DNA from: Candidatus Obscuribacterales bacterium
GTDB lineage: Bacteria; Cyanobacteriota; Vampirovibrionia; Obscuribacterales; Obscuribacteraceae
Assembly: GCA_019750335.1 (NCBI GenBank)
Contig: JAIEOQ010000008.1
Location: 720,293-784,292, forward strand
Direction: 5' to 3'
DNA length: 64,000 bases
Position numbers and translations under genes: made by a program. The notes below the pieces were generated by a model. That model was not told the DNA's origin and did no database searches. It worked only from the letters and a program-made list of their open reading frames with translations. Positions 26,056 to 34,248 of the stretch are shown in pieces (positions within the stretch are counted from its first letter, which is position 1; each line of letters opens with the position of its first letter).

Positions 26056-26625
26056 ATGGCCACAATCCTCTGCCCATCTTGCCAGAACAAGAAGGCAAGT
26101 CATATTTCCGGCGGCAATTGCAACGGCAAACCGAGCGGCGCTAATTGCACCGCCATTACCGCCAGTCTCAGCATTAAGCTGTGCGACTCATGCGCCGCAA
26201 ATCAGAACATGTGCAAAATGTGCATGTGCAATTTGTCCGGCGTTGGCAGCACTCCTACTCCCACGGTTTCGGGCATCGTTTTCATCACTGCTCGTGACGC
26301 CGACAACGGCAAAACGTTCAGCAGTATGAAAGTCGGTGAACAAATCCATATCGAACTGGACGAAGATCAATGGTCCGGTAAGGAATGGGACGTCAAATCA
26401 ACCGGGATCGGGCTCTCGCGTCAACTGGGCAGCCAGTTCATCCAAGACCCGACCAACTATCAATACGGTACGCGCAAGTTCGTTATCGACATCCGCCAAG
26501 CAGCCTCAGGCATTAGCGGTGGCGTGATCGAACTGCACGAAGTGTACCGCTACTGGTATTACCGCTACTCCACTACGGCTGTGCCCGGTGGCAAAACCTG
26601 GCAGATCAAAGTCGACGTCAAATAA
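26056..26625 (+). CDS. Cys-rich N-terminus protein, possible chagasin-like fold
   Basis: The 189-residue product begins with a zinc-ribbon-like segment of about 60 residues (Cys6, 9, 22, 31, 43, 46, 53, 56, 58). A beta-rich domain follows, with phrases that loosely recall I42/chagasin-type peptidase inhibitors: a short W-S-G-K-E-W turn, an ISGG turn and a final R-Y-W. That similarity is weak. No signal peptide is seen, so the Cys residues are more likely metal-binding than disulfide-bonded. Located between two genes of the post-SpoVR group. Function unknown. Confidence 0.55.
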   Translation: MATILCPSCQNKKASHISGGNCNGKPSGANCTAITASLSIKLCDSCAANQNMCKMCMCNLSGVGSTPTPTVSGIVFITARDADNGKTFSSMKVGEQIHIELDEDQWSGKEWDVKSTGIGLSRQLGSQFIQDPTNYQYGTRKFVIDIRQAASGISGGVIELHEVYRYWYYRYSTTAVPGGKTWQIKVDVK

Positions 26626-26644
26626 CAGCTTGGAGAAAGCCGTT

Positions 26645-26962
26645 ATGTTTTGCGTCATCTATCAGTGGCGGATCAAAGAAGGCAAAGAGGAGCAGTTCCG
26701 AGAGCTGTGGCGCACCGTCACCAAATCGGTATACGAAAAGCACGGTTCTTTCGGTTCACGCTTGCACAAAAGTGACGACGGCAGCTTGATTGCTTACGCC
26801 CAATGGCCCAACCAAGAGAGTTGGACAACCGGCACAAAAGCTTTGAGCGACAGCTTAGTCGGAACTAACTGGCAAGAACTTATTGTGGACGAGGGAAAAA
26901 CCTTGCACAAGCTCTCTTTGCTCGATGATTTGCTCAAGCAAGAACAGTTCAGCGCAACTTAG
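26645..26962 (+). CDS. ABM-type (antibiotic biosynthesis monooxygenase) domain protein
   Basis: A 105-residue dimeric alpha+beta-barrel candidate: VIYQWRIKEGKEEQFRELW, then a helix, a SFGSRLHKSDDGSLIAYAQW strand pair and a second helix (NQESW). This order is typical of ABM/heme-degrading-like small monooxygenases and related stress proteins. The ATG at 26645 has GGAG nine bases upstream; an in-frame start at 26588 overlaps the previous gene. It closes the group downstream of SpoVR and is followed by a strong terminator. Enzymatic activity is not assured, because many members of this fold are not oxygenases. Confidence 0.72.
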   Translation: MFCVIYQWRIKEGKEEQFRELWRTVTKSVYEKHGSFGSRLHKSDDGSLIAYAQWPNQESWTTGTKALSDSLVGTNWQELIVDEGKTLHKLSLLDDLLKQEQFSAT

Positions 26963-26971
26963 CTTGCACCG

Positions 26972-27013
26972 AGTGTCCGGATAGACCCCATCTATCCGGA
27001 CACTATTTTTTTT
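26972..27013 (+). terminator. intrinsic terminator of the prkA-spoVR region
   Basis: A 14-bp perfect stem (AGTGTCCGGATAGA and complement), a 5-base loop and eight T. Textbook rho-independent terminator. Confidence 0.93.
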
Positions 27014-27116
27014 GACTTTTAAAAGTTGACATCCCCATCTTGTACGACAGCTTTGACTTCACTAGAACAATAACCGTAACAAAACAAGCCCCAGCGGGCT
27101 TGAGCAGGACAGTATC

Positions 27117-27857
27117 ATGGCTATTGCATATAGCTTATTTGGCATGCTCGGCGGAGTAGCCATTGCATGCGTCATCATTGCCTGGCGACTAGGAAAACGT
27201 CATAACCAGGCAGAGATTGCCGTCCTTGAGACAAAGCTGGCGGCACAAGGAGCGTTTCAATTATTCCAATTTGCCGAAATTCACTACATTCAAAAGAATT
27301 GGGTATTGGCTCGCGAGAAGGCCGAAGCTGCTTTTGCCATTGTGCAGGACAGCGACGAGTACGAGCTAAGAACCAAAATTTTGATGCTTTTGACCAATAT
27401 CTATCGCAATTCCAATGATATAGCCCGAGCGCTGGAATCGATCAACGACGCAGTCAAAACGCTAAAGCTGTTTGCTTATGCCGATCATCCTTTGTATGAG
27501 CCGGCAACCAACAGCCAAGTGACGATCCACGACATGGCTCGAGCCAGCAAAATTCGTCGACTTTTAGGCGCTGCCGAAAAGTCTATGCAACAACACGACT
27601 TTCAAACAGCCTTGAACCAGGCTCAAGAAGCCGTGGATCTTGCCCGTAAAAAGCTAGGACTCAACCACTGGATTACTTCGCTTGCTCTTTTCAAACTGGG
27701 CCGTGCTCTGGCCCTGAACGGCAATTATGCCGAAGCCCGAAACAACTTTCGTCTGGCTGAAATGACCGGCGACGACTGGGAGCACCATGTCGGCAGTGTT
27801 GCTTTAGGTCAGATACGCAAATGCATCGCCCGCTGCGACGAACGGCTCGGTTACTAG
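27117..27857 (+). CDS. membrane-anchored TPR-like protein
   Basis: The 246-residue product has one N-terminal membrane helix (LFGMLGGVAIACVIIAW) and then about five helix pairs of TPR type, for example YIQKNWVLAREKAEAAFAIV, NSNDIARALESINDAVKTL and HDFQTALNQAQEAVDLARK. The repeats are expected to bind partner proteins on the cytoplasmic face. It precedes an amino-acid permease by 39 bp on the same strand. A TTGACA at 27026-27031 might be a -35 box but no -10 matches. Repeat family clear; partner unknown. Confidence 0.68.
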   Translation: MAIAYSLFGMLGGVAIACVIIAWRLGKRHNQAEIAVLETKLAAQGAFQLFQFAEIHYIQKNWVLAREKAEAAFAIVQDSDEYELRTKILMLLTNIYRNSNDIARALESINDAVKTLKLFAYADHPLYEPATNSQVTIHDMARASKIRRLLGAAEKSMQQHDFQTALNQAQEAVDLARKKLGLNHWITSLALFKLGRALALNGNYAEARNNFRLAEMTGDDWEHHVGSVALGQIRKCIARCDERLGY

Positions 27858-27896
27858 TTTACTTTTCACCCTTTCCAACACACGTGAGGAAGAACT

Positions 27897-29555
27897 ATGT
27901 CCGGACTGACGACATGGCTCGGCAAACTGTGGAAAGATGCCACACGCACCGTCGACTTCAATAAACTGGAACAGCACGAAGAAGCCGAAGCGCACGGCTT
28001 GACCATGGCCCGATCCTTAGGATTGGTATCCCTGGTTTTTATGGCCATCGCTAATATCATCGGCGCCGGTATTTTTGTCACCACCGGCACTGCTGCTCAC
28101 GATTTTGCCGGTCCTTCCATTCCTTTGAGCTACGCTATCGCCGGCATTATTGTCGGCGTACCGGCGGCACTCTGTTACGCCGAACTAGCAAGCCGTGTGC
28201 GTGGTAACGGCAGTGCCGTCAGTTACGCTTACGGCACAATCGGCGAACTAGCCGGTTTCTTAATCGGCTTCGATCTGCTCCTCGAGATGACTATCGGTTC
28301 GGCAGCAGTGGCAGCCGGCTGGGCAGCCAACTTCACCAATCTTTTGCGCTTGCTCTTCGGAGTTGAACTGCCTGAAGCTTGGCGTACCTCGCCTAAAGAA
28401 GTGAACTTTTGGCTCTTGGCTGCCACCATGCTTCTTTTCGCCGTCGGCGCCTGGTTGGCTAACGTCAGCTGGAAACAGCTGATGGGCAAAAGCGTTGCTT
28501 GGTTTCGTAACACAGTAGTCTCAAAGCTGGCTGGGTTTATCGCTGCCTGTGCCGCTTTCGGCTTGCTAGCTTTTGGCGTGCGCCAAGCAGCCATTTTTTT
28601 CCAAACCACTGAATCACTGAATTGGCCGGCTGCCGGCATTGTGATTTTGATCACGCTTTTTCTGCTGCGTGGTGTCAACCACACGGCAAAAGCCACTGTT
28701 TATCTGGTAATCATTAAAGTAGTGGTGCTTGTCGTATTCGTCGGCATCGCTGTTTGCTTCTTCAACCCGAGCAACTTGCAGCCTTTCACTCATCCGGAAT
28801 GGGGCTGGTGGGGCACGGTACGCGCTGCCGGCGTGGTTTTCTTCGCCTTTGTCGGCTTCGAAACAATCACTGCCAGTGCTGCCGAATGCAAAGACCCGCA
28901 ACGTGACTTGCCGAAAGCGATCTTGTGGGGCTTGGGCATCTGCACAGCCATTTATATGGTTGTCTCCCTTGTGCTTGTAGCCGCGGTTTCTTATACCGAG
29001 CTTTCAGGCAGTGAAGCTGCAGCGCCGATGTCCAAAGCTTTGAATATTCTCGGCTTCAGCTGGGGATCGATCTTTGTTTCATTCGGCTCGCTTGTCAGCT
29101 TGGTTTCAGTGCTTCTGGTGTCGAACTACGGACTTTCGCGCATTGCTCGAGCGCTGGCTAAATTCGGCGTGCTGCCGGCTTTTCTCGGCACCCTGACCAA
29201 GCGTACTCAAGTGCCTTTTTGGAGCACGGTAATCTCCGGTGTTTGCGTTGCTCTAGCGACACTGCTCCTGCCTGTGGAGGAGCTGTTCGAGCTTTGCAAT
29301 ATCGGCACCTTAGGCGCTTTTGCCGTAGTCTGCCTCTCGGTGATTATGCTACGACGCAAAAATCCAAATAGCCCGAGCCGTTTCCGCTGCCCCGGTTATC
29401 CTTATGTGCCGATTTTCGGCGCTCTGGCCTGCCTGGGCATGATGTTGATGCTGCCGGCTCTTAGCTGGCTGCGTTTGGCTATCTGGATGGCTATCGGCTT
29501 TACTTGGTACGTGCTGCGCGGACGCTATAACAGCATCCTCAATCGCCCGTACTAA
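27897..29555 (+). CDS. APC-superfamily amino acid permease
   Basis: Integral membrane transporter of 552 residues with about 12-13 hydrophobic helices. The first helix pair carries the APC signature (NIIGAGIFVTTG), and conserved positions continue through SAVSYAYGTIGE and FFAFVGFETITASAAECKDPQRDLPKAI. The Gly-rich unwound region and the GFE ... E-x-x-x-P-x-R-D-L-P segment are characteristic of the cationic-amino-acid-transporter branch. It probably imports an amino acid by proton or sodium symport or by exchange. AGGAAG precedes the ATG. It is followed by a clear terminator. The exact substrate cannot be read from the sequence. Confidence 0.88.
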   Translation: MSGLTTWLGKLWKDATRTVDFNKLEQHEEAEAHGLTMARSLGLVSLVFMAIANIIGAGIFVTTGTAAHDFAGPSIPLSYAIAGIIVGVPAALCYAELASRVRGNGSAVSYAYGTIGELAGFLIGFDLLLEMTIGSAAVAAGWAANFTNLLRLLFGVELPEAWRTSPKEVNFWLLAATMLLFAVGAWLANVSWKQLMGKSVAWFRNTVVSKLAGFIAACAAFGLLAFGVRQAAIFFQTTESLNWPAAGIVILITLFLLRGVNHTAKATVYLVIIKVVVLVVFVGIAVCFFNPSNLQPFTHPEWGWWGTVRAAGVVFFAFVGFETITASAAECKDPQRDLPKAILWGLGICTAIYMVVSLVLVAAVSYTELSGSEAAAPMSKALNILGFSWGSIFVSFGSLVSLVSVLLVSNYGLSRIARALAKFGVLPAFLGTLTKRTQVPFWSTVISGVCVALATLLLPVEELFELCNIGTLGAFAVVCLSVIMLRRKNPNSPSRFRCPGYPYVPIFGALACLGMMLMLPALSWLRLAIWMAIGFTWYVLRGRYNSILNRPY

Positions 29556-29565
29556 GCTGAAAAAG

Positions 29566-29602
29566 AAGGAGGCGCTGACCGGCAATCTCGCCTCCTTTTT
29601 TT
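29566..29602 (+). terminator. intrinsic terminator after permease
   Basis: AAGGAGGCG/CGCCTCCTT stem, 14-base loop and a T-run. Good rho-independent terminator. Confidence 0.88.
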
Positions 29603-30033
29603 AGGCCCAAATCCTCTTGGCTAGCTTCGCTAAGCGATTTCTGTTTAAACCCCTGCCATCTTAACTGAGTTAATTTAGCTCAAAGACTCACCAAGTTGGC
29701 AATTCGGCGTTTAAGCTCAAAGGCTATTCGATTTCGTTTCTTTTACATCAGAAACAGGCTTGATTGAGATCAGATTCTCAAAGCTTTTAGTTATATAGCC
29801 CCTAACCCCGCAAGCCCGAGAGAACTAATAGCGCACTGTCCTTATTACCATCTGCATTTACAGCACCTGCTTTCTGGACACGTTAGCGTCCGGCAGTTGC
29901 TACCCCAGACGGAGCCTAGCGTGAGGCGTCTTTTCCAAACGTCCTTGCGAGTTTGTTCTGTCTGCAGTCATGCCGGCGCCCAGCCTGGGTCTGCGTCGGT
30001 GTGCAAACTTTCCAGGCAACAAGGAAAAAAAAC
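29603..30033 (+). other. 431-bp region with structured leader
   Basis: No gene. Two structured stretches lie near the downstream gene. At 29879-29923 CACGTTAG pairs with CTAGCGTG, with an inner TCCG/CGGA. At 29950-30009 AGTTTG/CAAACT encloses CCGGCG/CGTCGG and CCCA/TGGG. AAGGA at 30021-30025 is the ribosome site. These look like a folded 5' untranslated region. Upstream, a CCAAGTTGGCA element is at 29691-29700. Confidence 0.45.
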
Positions 30034-30993
30034 ATGTCCGAAACTAACGATCTCTTCATCCAACTCGAACCCTCCCATCCGGCCTATCTTGAAGCTCTGC
30101 AACAGGGCTACAACACTCTCGTCTCTTTAGTGCCGAAAGCTAAAGAGCTGCATTCCGCTCTCGTTAAAGCCAACGGGCAAAGAGTGGAAAAAACAGAAGG
30201 TGACGCTGACAAAAGACGTCAGCTCTACTACCAACGCAGCCGAGCGGCTGATGTTGTCTTTTTGCGCTTCGGACTGGTAATGGCGAAGCTTAAGCCACTG
30301 CTTGAGCCATTTTTGCAAATGATTAACGCCGGACGCGAAAGCCAAAAAGAGCTGATCCTCAATCCCCAATATGCTCCAGGCGGTGGCGGTTACACAAACC
30401 GGGTAATCGCTATGAACAACCTGACTGCCGCCGAAGAGCTTTACGATCAAGGCTGTGCTCTTTGTTTCAAGTACGGCGAATACTTAGGCTGGCCAACCTC
30501 AAGCGGCGTTGAAGAGGCTTTCAAGCAACGACCGACAGTAGAACGCCATTATGTCGTCTTGAGCAGCGCCGGCAACTACCCGCCACTGCCAGGAGATGAT
30601 GCTGTTTTCAATGGACCGTTCAGTACACTTGCCGAGGCGGAAAAAGAAATTGCCGCTTGGGAAAGTCATGCCGACACCGTAGGCGGCACTGGTCTTGCTT
30701 ACGACCTGAACAAGCATGCTGAATATGTTGCCCAGTGCAAAGCTAAACGAGCTGCCGTACCAACCCACGATCAACAAACCCTAATCAAGCATTTCACGGA
30801 CTACGCCGAGCGCGAAATCAACCTGAAACGCCAAATTCAGCAGCCGCTCAGCCAAGAAACGATTATTTGCATCCAATGCGAAGACGAAGTCGTACTCTTG
30901 CGCGTAGCCGTCAATTTGCGCGAAAAAGGCTGGAAAGTGCGCGATCACTTTCAGCATCGCCGTCATAAGTATCAGCTTTACGTGACGAAATAG
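30034..30993 (+). CDS. hypothetical protein, 319 aa
   Basis: Unrecognised soluble protein. The N-terminal two thirds are helical and charged. The C-terminal part includes a strand-rich segment (HYVVLSSAGNYPPLPG) and a closing IICIQCEDEVVLLRVAVNLREKGWKVRDHF, which resembles a small alpha/beta or ferredoxin-like unit. Start at 30034 follows AAGGA; the longer in-frame ORF from 29953 runs through the structured leader and is rejected. Followed by a 12-bp hairpin. Nothing in the neighbourhood reveals its role. Confidence 0.6.
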   Translation: MSETNDLFIQLEPSHPAYLEALQQGYNTLVSLVPKAKELHSALVKANGQRVEKTEGDADKRRQLYYQRSRAADVVFLRFGLVMAKLKPLLEPFLQMINAGRESQKELILNPQYAPGGGGYTNRVIAMNNLTAAEELYDQGCALCFKYGEYLGWPTSSGVEEAFKQRPTVERHYVVLSSAGNYPPLPGDDAVFNGPFSTLAEAEKEIAAWESHADTVGGTGLAYDLNKHAEYVAQCKAKRAAVPTHDQQTLIKHFTDYAEREINLKRQIQQPLSQETIICIQCEDEVVLLRVAVNLREKGWKVRDHFQHRRHKYQLYVTK

Positions 30994-31009
30994 CCTAGTC
31001 TGAGTTCTG

Positions 31010-31039
31010 GCGGAGAGGCGCCGTATAGCGCCTCTCCGC
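31010..31039 (+). terminator. perfect 12-bp hairpin, no U-tract
   Basis: GCGGAGAGGCGC/GCGCCTCTCCGC with a 6-base loop, 16 bases after the stop at 30993 and 27 bases before the next start. Confidence 0.5.
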
Positions 31040-31065
31040 TCAATCCAAGTCAGTAGAAAGACACC

Positions 31066-31830
31066 ATGAAAAAGTCATTGATCGCTCTGCTTATTCTTGT
31101 TCATGCTTTACCTGCACACAGCGCAAGCCTCGCTGAAGAAACACAACAGCCCCAGTTTCGCACCACAGAAGTGGCGCCAGATACCAGCCAAAGCGAAGTG
31201 AAACGTGTCAACGCTTTTTTTGGCGACAAACTGATCCAGGAAGTAATTCACTACGCGGATCACAGCTCAAAAGCAATCGATTATCGCACTAGCGACGGCA
31301 CTCTCAAATCGATGACAACGCAATCGCCAGACGGCAAAAGCTGGACGACCACCGACTATGCCGAGAACGGCAAACGCAAACTTCAAACCACTGTCTCAGC
31401 TGAAAAGAGAAGCGAGCCCGTATCAAAGACCGTTTATCGTGTTGACGGTATTTATGTCGTCACCACTTATAACGAGCTCGGCAGCGGCGACGATGAAGAT
31501 TTTTATTACAATGCCGAAAACAAGCCGCTTTTGCAAGTAAAGCATGAGGGGCTGGATACGATCTTCACCGTTTACGACAAAAACGGCAAGCAAGACTACA
31601 AACAGCGTTGGACTTCCGGTGCTGTCGGTCCGGTGCTGCTCTTGGTGGAAGAAATCACCCCTTCCGGTGTATATCGGCGAGTTTACTTCCGCGGCGGCGT
31701 GTACAAAGTGGAAGACCTCAAAGCCGATGGCAGCGTCGAGCGCACTGAACAAGGTCCGACAAAAACTTCATTGCTGCAATTGTCCGAACCGGTGGATCCC
31801 AAGCACATAGAGCCTGTTGTTTTGCCGTAA
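31066..31830 (+). CDS. exported repeat protein, family A member 1
   Basis: A 254-residue secreted protein, first of four tandem paralogues. Signal peptide MKKSLIALLILVHALPAHSA. The body is a chain of beta strand-turn-strand units with D-G turns (VIHYADHSSKAIDYR-TSDG type), resembling MORN-variant repeats. The conserved C-terminal block is V-Y-D-K-N-G-K-Q-D-Y-K-Q-R-W, then GPVLLLVEEITPSGVYRR and a closing E-P-V-D-P-K segment. These residues are shared with the copies at 31885, 32658 and 33469. Expected location is the periplasm or outside the cell. No catalytic motif is evident. Confidence 0.68.
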   Translation: MKKSLIALLILVHALPAHSASLAEETQQPQFRTTEVAPDTSQSEVKRVNAFFGDKLIQEVIHYADHSSKAIDYRTSDGTLKSMTTQSPDGKSWTTTDYAENGKRKLQTTVSAEKRSEPVSKTVYRVDGIYVVTTYNELGSGDDEDFYYNAENKPLLQVKHEGLDTIFTVYDKNGKQDYKQRWTSGAVGPVLLLVEEITPSGVYRRVYFRGGVYKVEDLKADGSVERTEQGPTKTSLLQLSEPVDPKHIEPVVLP

Positions 31831-31884
31831 AAACAATTTCTGAATTAAGCGTTACCCAAACTACAGTCCTAGAAAGTAACGATC

Positions 31885-32643
31885 ATGCAAATTGGAAAGT
31901 TATCCACGTTCGTTTTTTTCGTCTTTGCACTTTGCAGTGCCAGCGCTGTTTTTGCTGAAACCCCGCGTCCTGAACTTCGGCAAGAAGAGGTCGCCGCCGA
32001 CGCCAACCAAAACGAAGTCAGCCACACCAAGAGCAAGCTTGGTGACACCCTGATTCAGGAAGTGATTCGCTACAAAGACAACAGCGCAAAAGTGATCGGC
32101 TACCGCCCCGACGGCACGGTTCAGGCAATCACCAACCAATCGTCGGACGGCAAAACCTCGACGGTTACCGACTATGCTGAAGACGGCAAGCGCAAGCTGA
32201 AAACTACGGTTTCAGCCGAAGGCCGAGAAGAACCGGTAAGCAAGACCGTTTATAAGGCAGACGGCAGCTATGTCGTCAGCACTTACGGAGAACGCGGTGA
32301 CGGCGACGACGCCAATTTTTATTACAGCGCCGAAGATAAGCCGGTTTTGCAAATAGCAAACGAAGGTCACATGACCGTCTATACCGTTTATGACAAAAAC
32401 GGCAAACAAGACTACAAACAGCGCTGGGTCTCGGGCTTTGGCGGTCCGGTGCTGCTCATGGTCGAGGAGGTCACAGCCTCAGGCGCTCACCGACGCATCT
32501 ATCTCACTGGCGGTGTCAAAAAAGTTGAATATCTCAAAGCCGACGGCAGTGTCGACCACAGCGAATCGGTGAACAAAGGCTCTTTGGAGCTCGCCGAACC
32601 GATTAACCCCAAACACGAAGAACGCGTGAAGCTACCTCAGTAA
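31885..32643 (+). CDS. exported repeat protein, family A member 2
   Basis: A 252-residue paralogue of the preceding gene, with signal peptide (FVFFVFALCSASAVFA) and the full set of family-A blocks: LIQEVIRYKDNSAKVIGYRPDG, VYDKNGKQDYKQRW and a VKKVEYLKADGSV end. It is the copy most similar to member 1 in the middle region (DDANFYYSAEDKPVLQ against DDEDFYYNAENKPLLQ), implying a relatively recent duplication. The ribosome site is weak. 14 bp separate it from member 3, so members 2-4 and the lipoprotein after them are probably co-transcribed. Confidence 0.68.
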   Translation: MQIGKLSTFVFFVFALCSASAVFAETPRPELRQEEVAADANQNEVSHTKSKLGDTLIQEVIRYKDNSAKVIGYRPDGTVQAITNQSSDGKTSTVTDYAEDGKRKLKTTVSAEGREEPVSKTVYKADGSYVVSTYGERGDGDDANFYYSAEDKPVLQIANEGHMTVYTVYDKNGKQDYKQRWVSGFGGPVLLMVEEVTASGAHRRIYLTGGVKKVEYLKADGSVDHSESVNKGSLELAEPINPKHEERVKLPQ

Positions 32644-32657
32644 CTCAGAGAAATAAT

Positions 32658-33449
32658 ATGTTGAAGGCAAAAAGTCTGATTCTTCTTGCTCTTGTTTTGG
32701 TTATTGCTTGCGCAACAAAAGGCTTTGCTGAAGAACCACTTTTTGAGACAAGACACTTTTCTTTCAAAGACGTTCCTCACGACCCAAGCAAGAATGAAAC
32801 CAAGCGTGCACAAGCTTTAACCAGCGACAACAAGCTGGTCAAAGAGCTTGTTTCTTTCGCTGACGGTTCGCAACGTATATTTTTCTACCGGGAGAACGGC
32901 TCCTTAAGCGGTATTTCAGACTGCAGCCCGAACTACAACTCCATCACCAAAACCCGCTTTCAGGAAGATGGAAAAACCAAAACGGCTGTGATCGAAATGA
33001 AGCGGGGAGAGGTCGGCTTGTCCCGCCAACCGGCGGTAGTCAAAGAAACTCATTATTACCCTGATGGTAAAAGTGTCTGCCGCATCAAAGAGTATCCGAT
33101 TGCCGGAAGCGTTGATCATACAGACAAGTACTTTGCTCAAGACGGCAAAATACTTGTTTGTGATACACACAAAGGCTTGGAGACCGAAAGCGTTTTTTAT
33201 AACGTCGACGGAAAACAAGACTACAAGCAGCTCTGGATCGATGCGATCGACGGTCCTTATTTGCTCATGGTCGAAGAAGTCACTGCTTCCGGCGTTTATC
33301 GCCGGGTTCACTTTCGCGGTGGTGTGAAAAAAGTTGAATATCTCAAAGCCGACGGCAGCGTCGAGCGCACTGAAGAAGCCGGTAAAGGCTTTCTTAAACT
33401 TGCCGAGCCGGTTAATCCTGAACGCTTGAAACCAATTCAACTGCCTTAA
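32658..33449 (+). CDS. exported repeat protein, family A member 3
   Basis: A 263-residue member with signal peptide (LILLALVLVIACATKGFA). The Cys inside the hydrophobic core (VIAC) could make this a lipoprotein, but the following residues argue for a standard signal. Its N-terminal half has diverged from members 1 and 2, whereas the C-terminal block from DGKQDYKQLW onward is nearly the same as in members 2 and 4, also at DNA level. This mosaic suggests gene conversion. It lies 19 bp upstream of member 4. Confidence 0.66.
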   Translation: MLKAKSLILLALVLVIACATKGFAEEPLFETRHFSFKDVPHDPSKNETKRAQALTSDNKLVKELVSFADGSQRIFFYRENGSLSGISDCSPNYNSITKTRFQEDGKTKTAVIEMKRGEVGLSRQPAVVKETHYYPDGKSVCRIKEYPIAGSVDHTDKYFAQDGKILVCDTHKGLETESVFYNVDGKQDYKQLWIDAIDGPYLLMVEEVTASGVYRRVHFRGGVKKVEYLKADGSVERTEEAGKGFLKLAEPVNPERLKPIQLP

Positions 33450-33468
33450 ATCAACTAATGAGGCTTTT

Positions 33469-34248
33469 ATGCGTACTGTTCAATTTTTGTTTGTTGCTTT
33501 TGTCTTCAGTTTTTTCATTAGCAATGCCTGTTTCGCTCAAAAACCGGCGCCTTTGCAGCAGATTGGACCGGTCGGCAAAATACAGGATGTGACCGATCCG
33601 AGCAAAAACGAAGAAAGCCATATCAACGTGGTGGTTAACGGCAAAGTGATGCAAGAGAACATCACTTACAAAGATCAGCATATGAAGGCCATCGACTACC
33701 GCGAAGACGGAACCGTTTACGCCATTACGGAGCTTATGGACGGGAATCTCTCCCTTACCAACTATCGCAAGGATGGTAAAGGTAAGACCAAATGCATGCA
33801 GATCCTGTTTAACAAAACCACAGGCAAACGTGAAATGGCTCACACCATTTATCACGAGGACGGTGAAACACCGGCTCTAATCCAAGAAGAAAGCGTGGCC
33901 AGCTATTTCAACAGCAAAGGCAAGCTTACTTTCAAGAAAAGCGGCGAAGATCCAAGCACTGAAGTAACTGTCTATGACGACAGCGGTAATTTGGCTTACA
34001 AACAGACTTGGCTTGAAGCAATCGACGGTCCTTATCTGACCACCGTCGAGGAGGTCACTGCCAAAGGTGTTCGTCGGCGTCTGTATTTTCGCGGCACTGT
34101 GAAAAAAGTCGAATATCTCAAAGCCGACGGCAGTGTCGAACGTAGCGAAGAGGTACAAAAAGGTACTTTAGAGCTTGAAGAACCGGTAGCTCCCGAACGT
34201 CAAAAACCGGTCACACTCCCTACGATCAAGGAACCTGCAAATGAGTAG
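33469..34248 (+). CDS. exported repeat protein, family A member 4
   Basis: A 259-residue secreted paralogue: signal peptide FVAFVFSFFISNACFA, then family-A strands and the conserved end VKKVEYLKADGSVERSEE. The stop overlaps the start of the family-B lipoprotein gene by eight bases (34241-34248), coupling the two. In the centre it has D-D-S-G-N-L-A-Y-K-Q-T-W where the others have K-N-G-K-Q-D-Y-K-Q-R-W. Function unknown. The tandem arrangement argues for dosage, antigenic variation or paired assembly. Confidence 0.66.
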   Translation: MRTVQFLFVAFVFSFFISNACFAQKPAPLQQIGPVGKIQDVTDPSKNEESHINVVVNGKVMQENITYKDQHMKAIDYREDGTVYAITELMDGNLSLTNYRKDGKGKTKCMQILFNKTTGKREMAHTIYHEDGETPALIQEESVASYFNSKGKLTFKKSGEDPSTEVTVYDDSGNLAYKQTWLEAIDGPYLTTVEEVTAKGVRRRLYFRGTVKKVEYLKADGSVERSEEVQKGTLELEEPVAPERQKPVTLPTIKEPANE

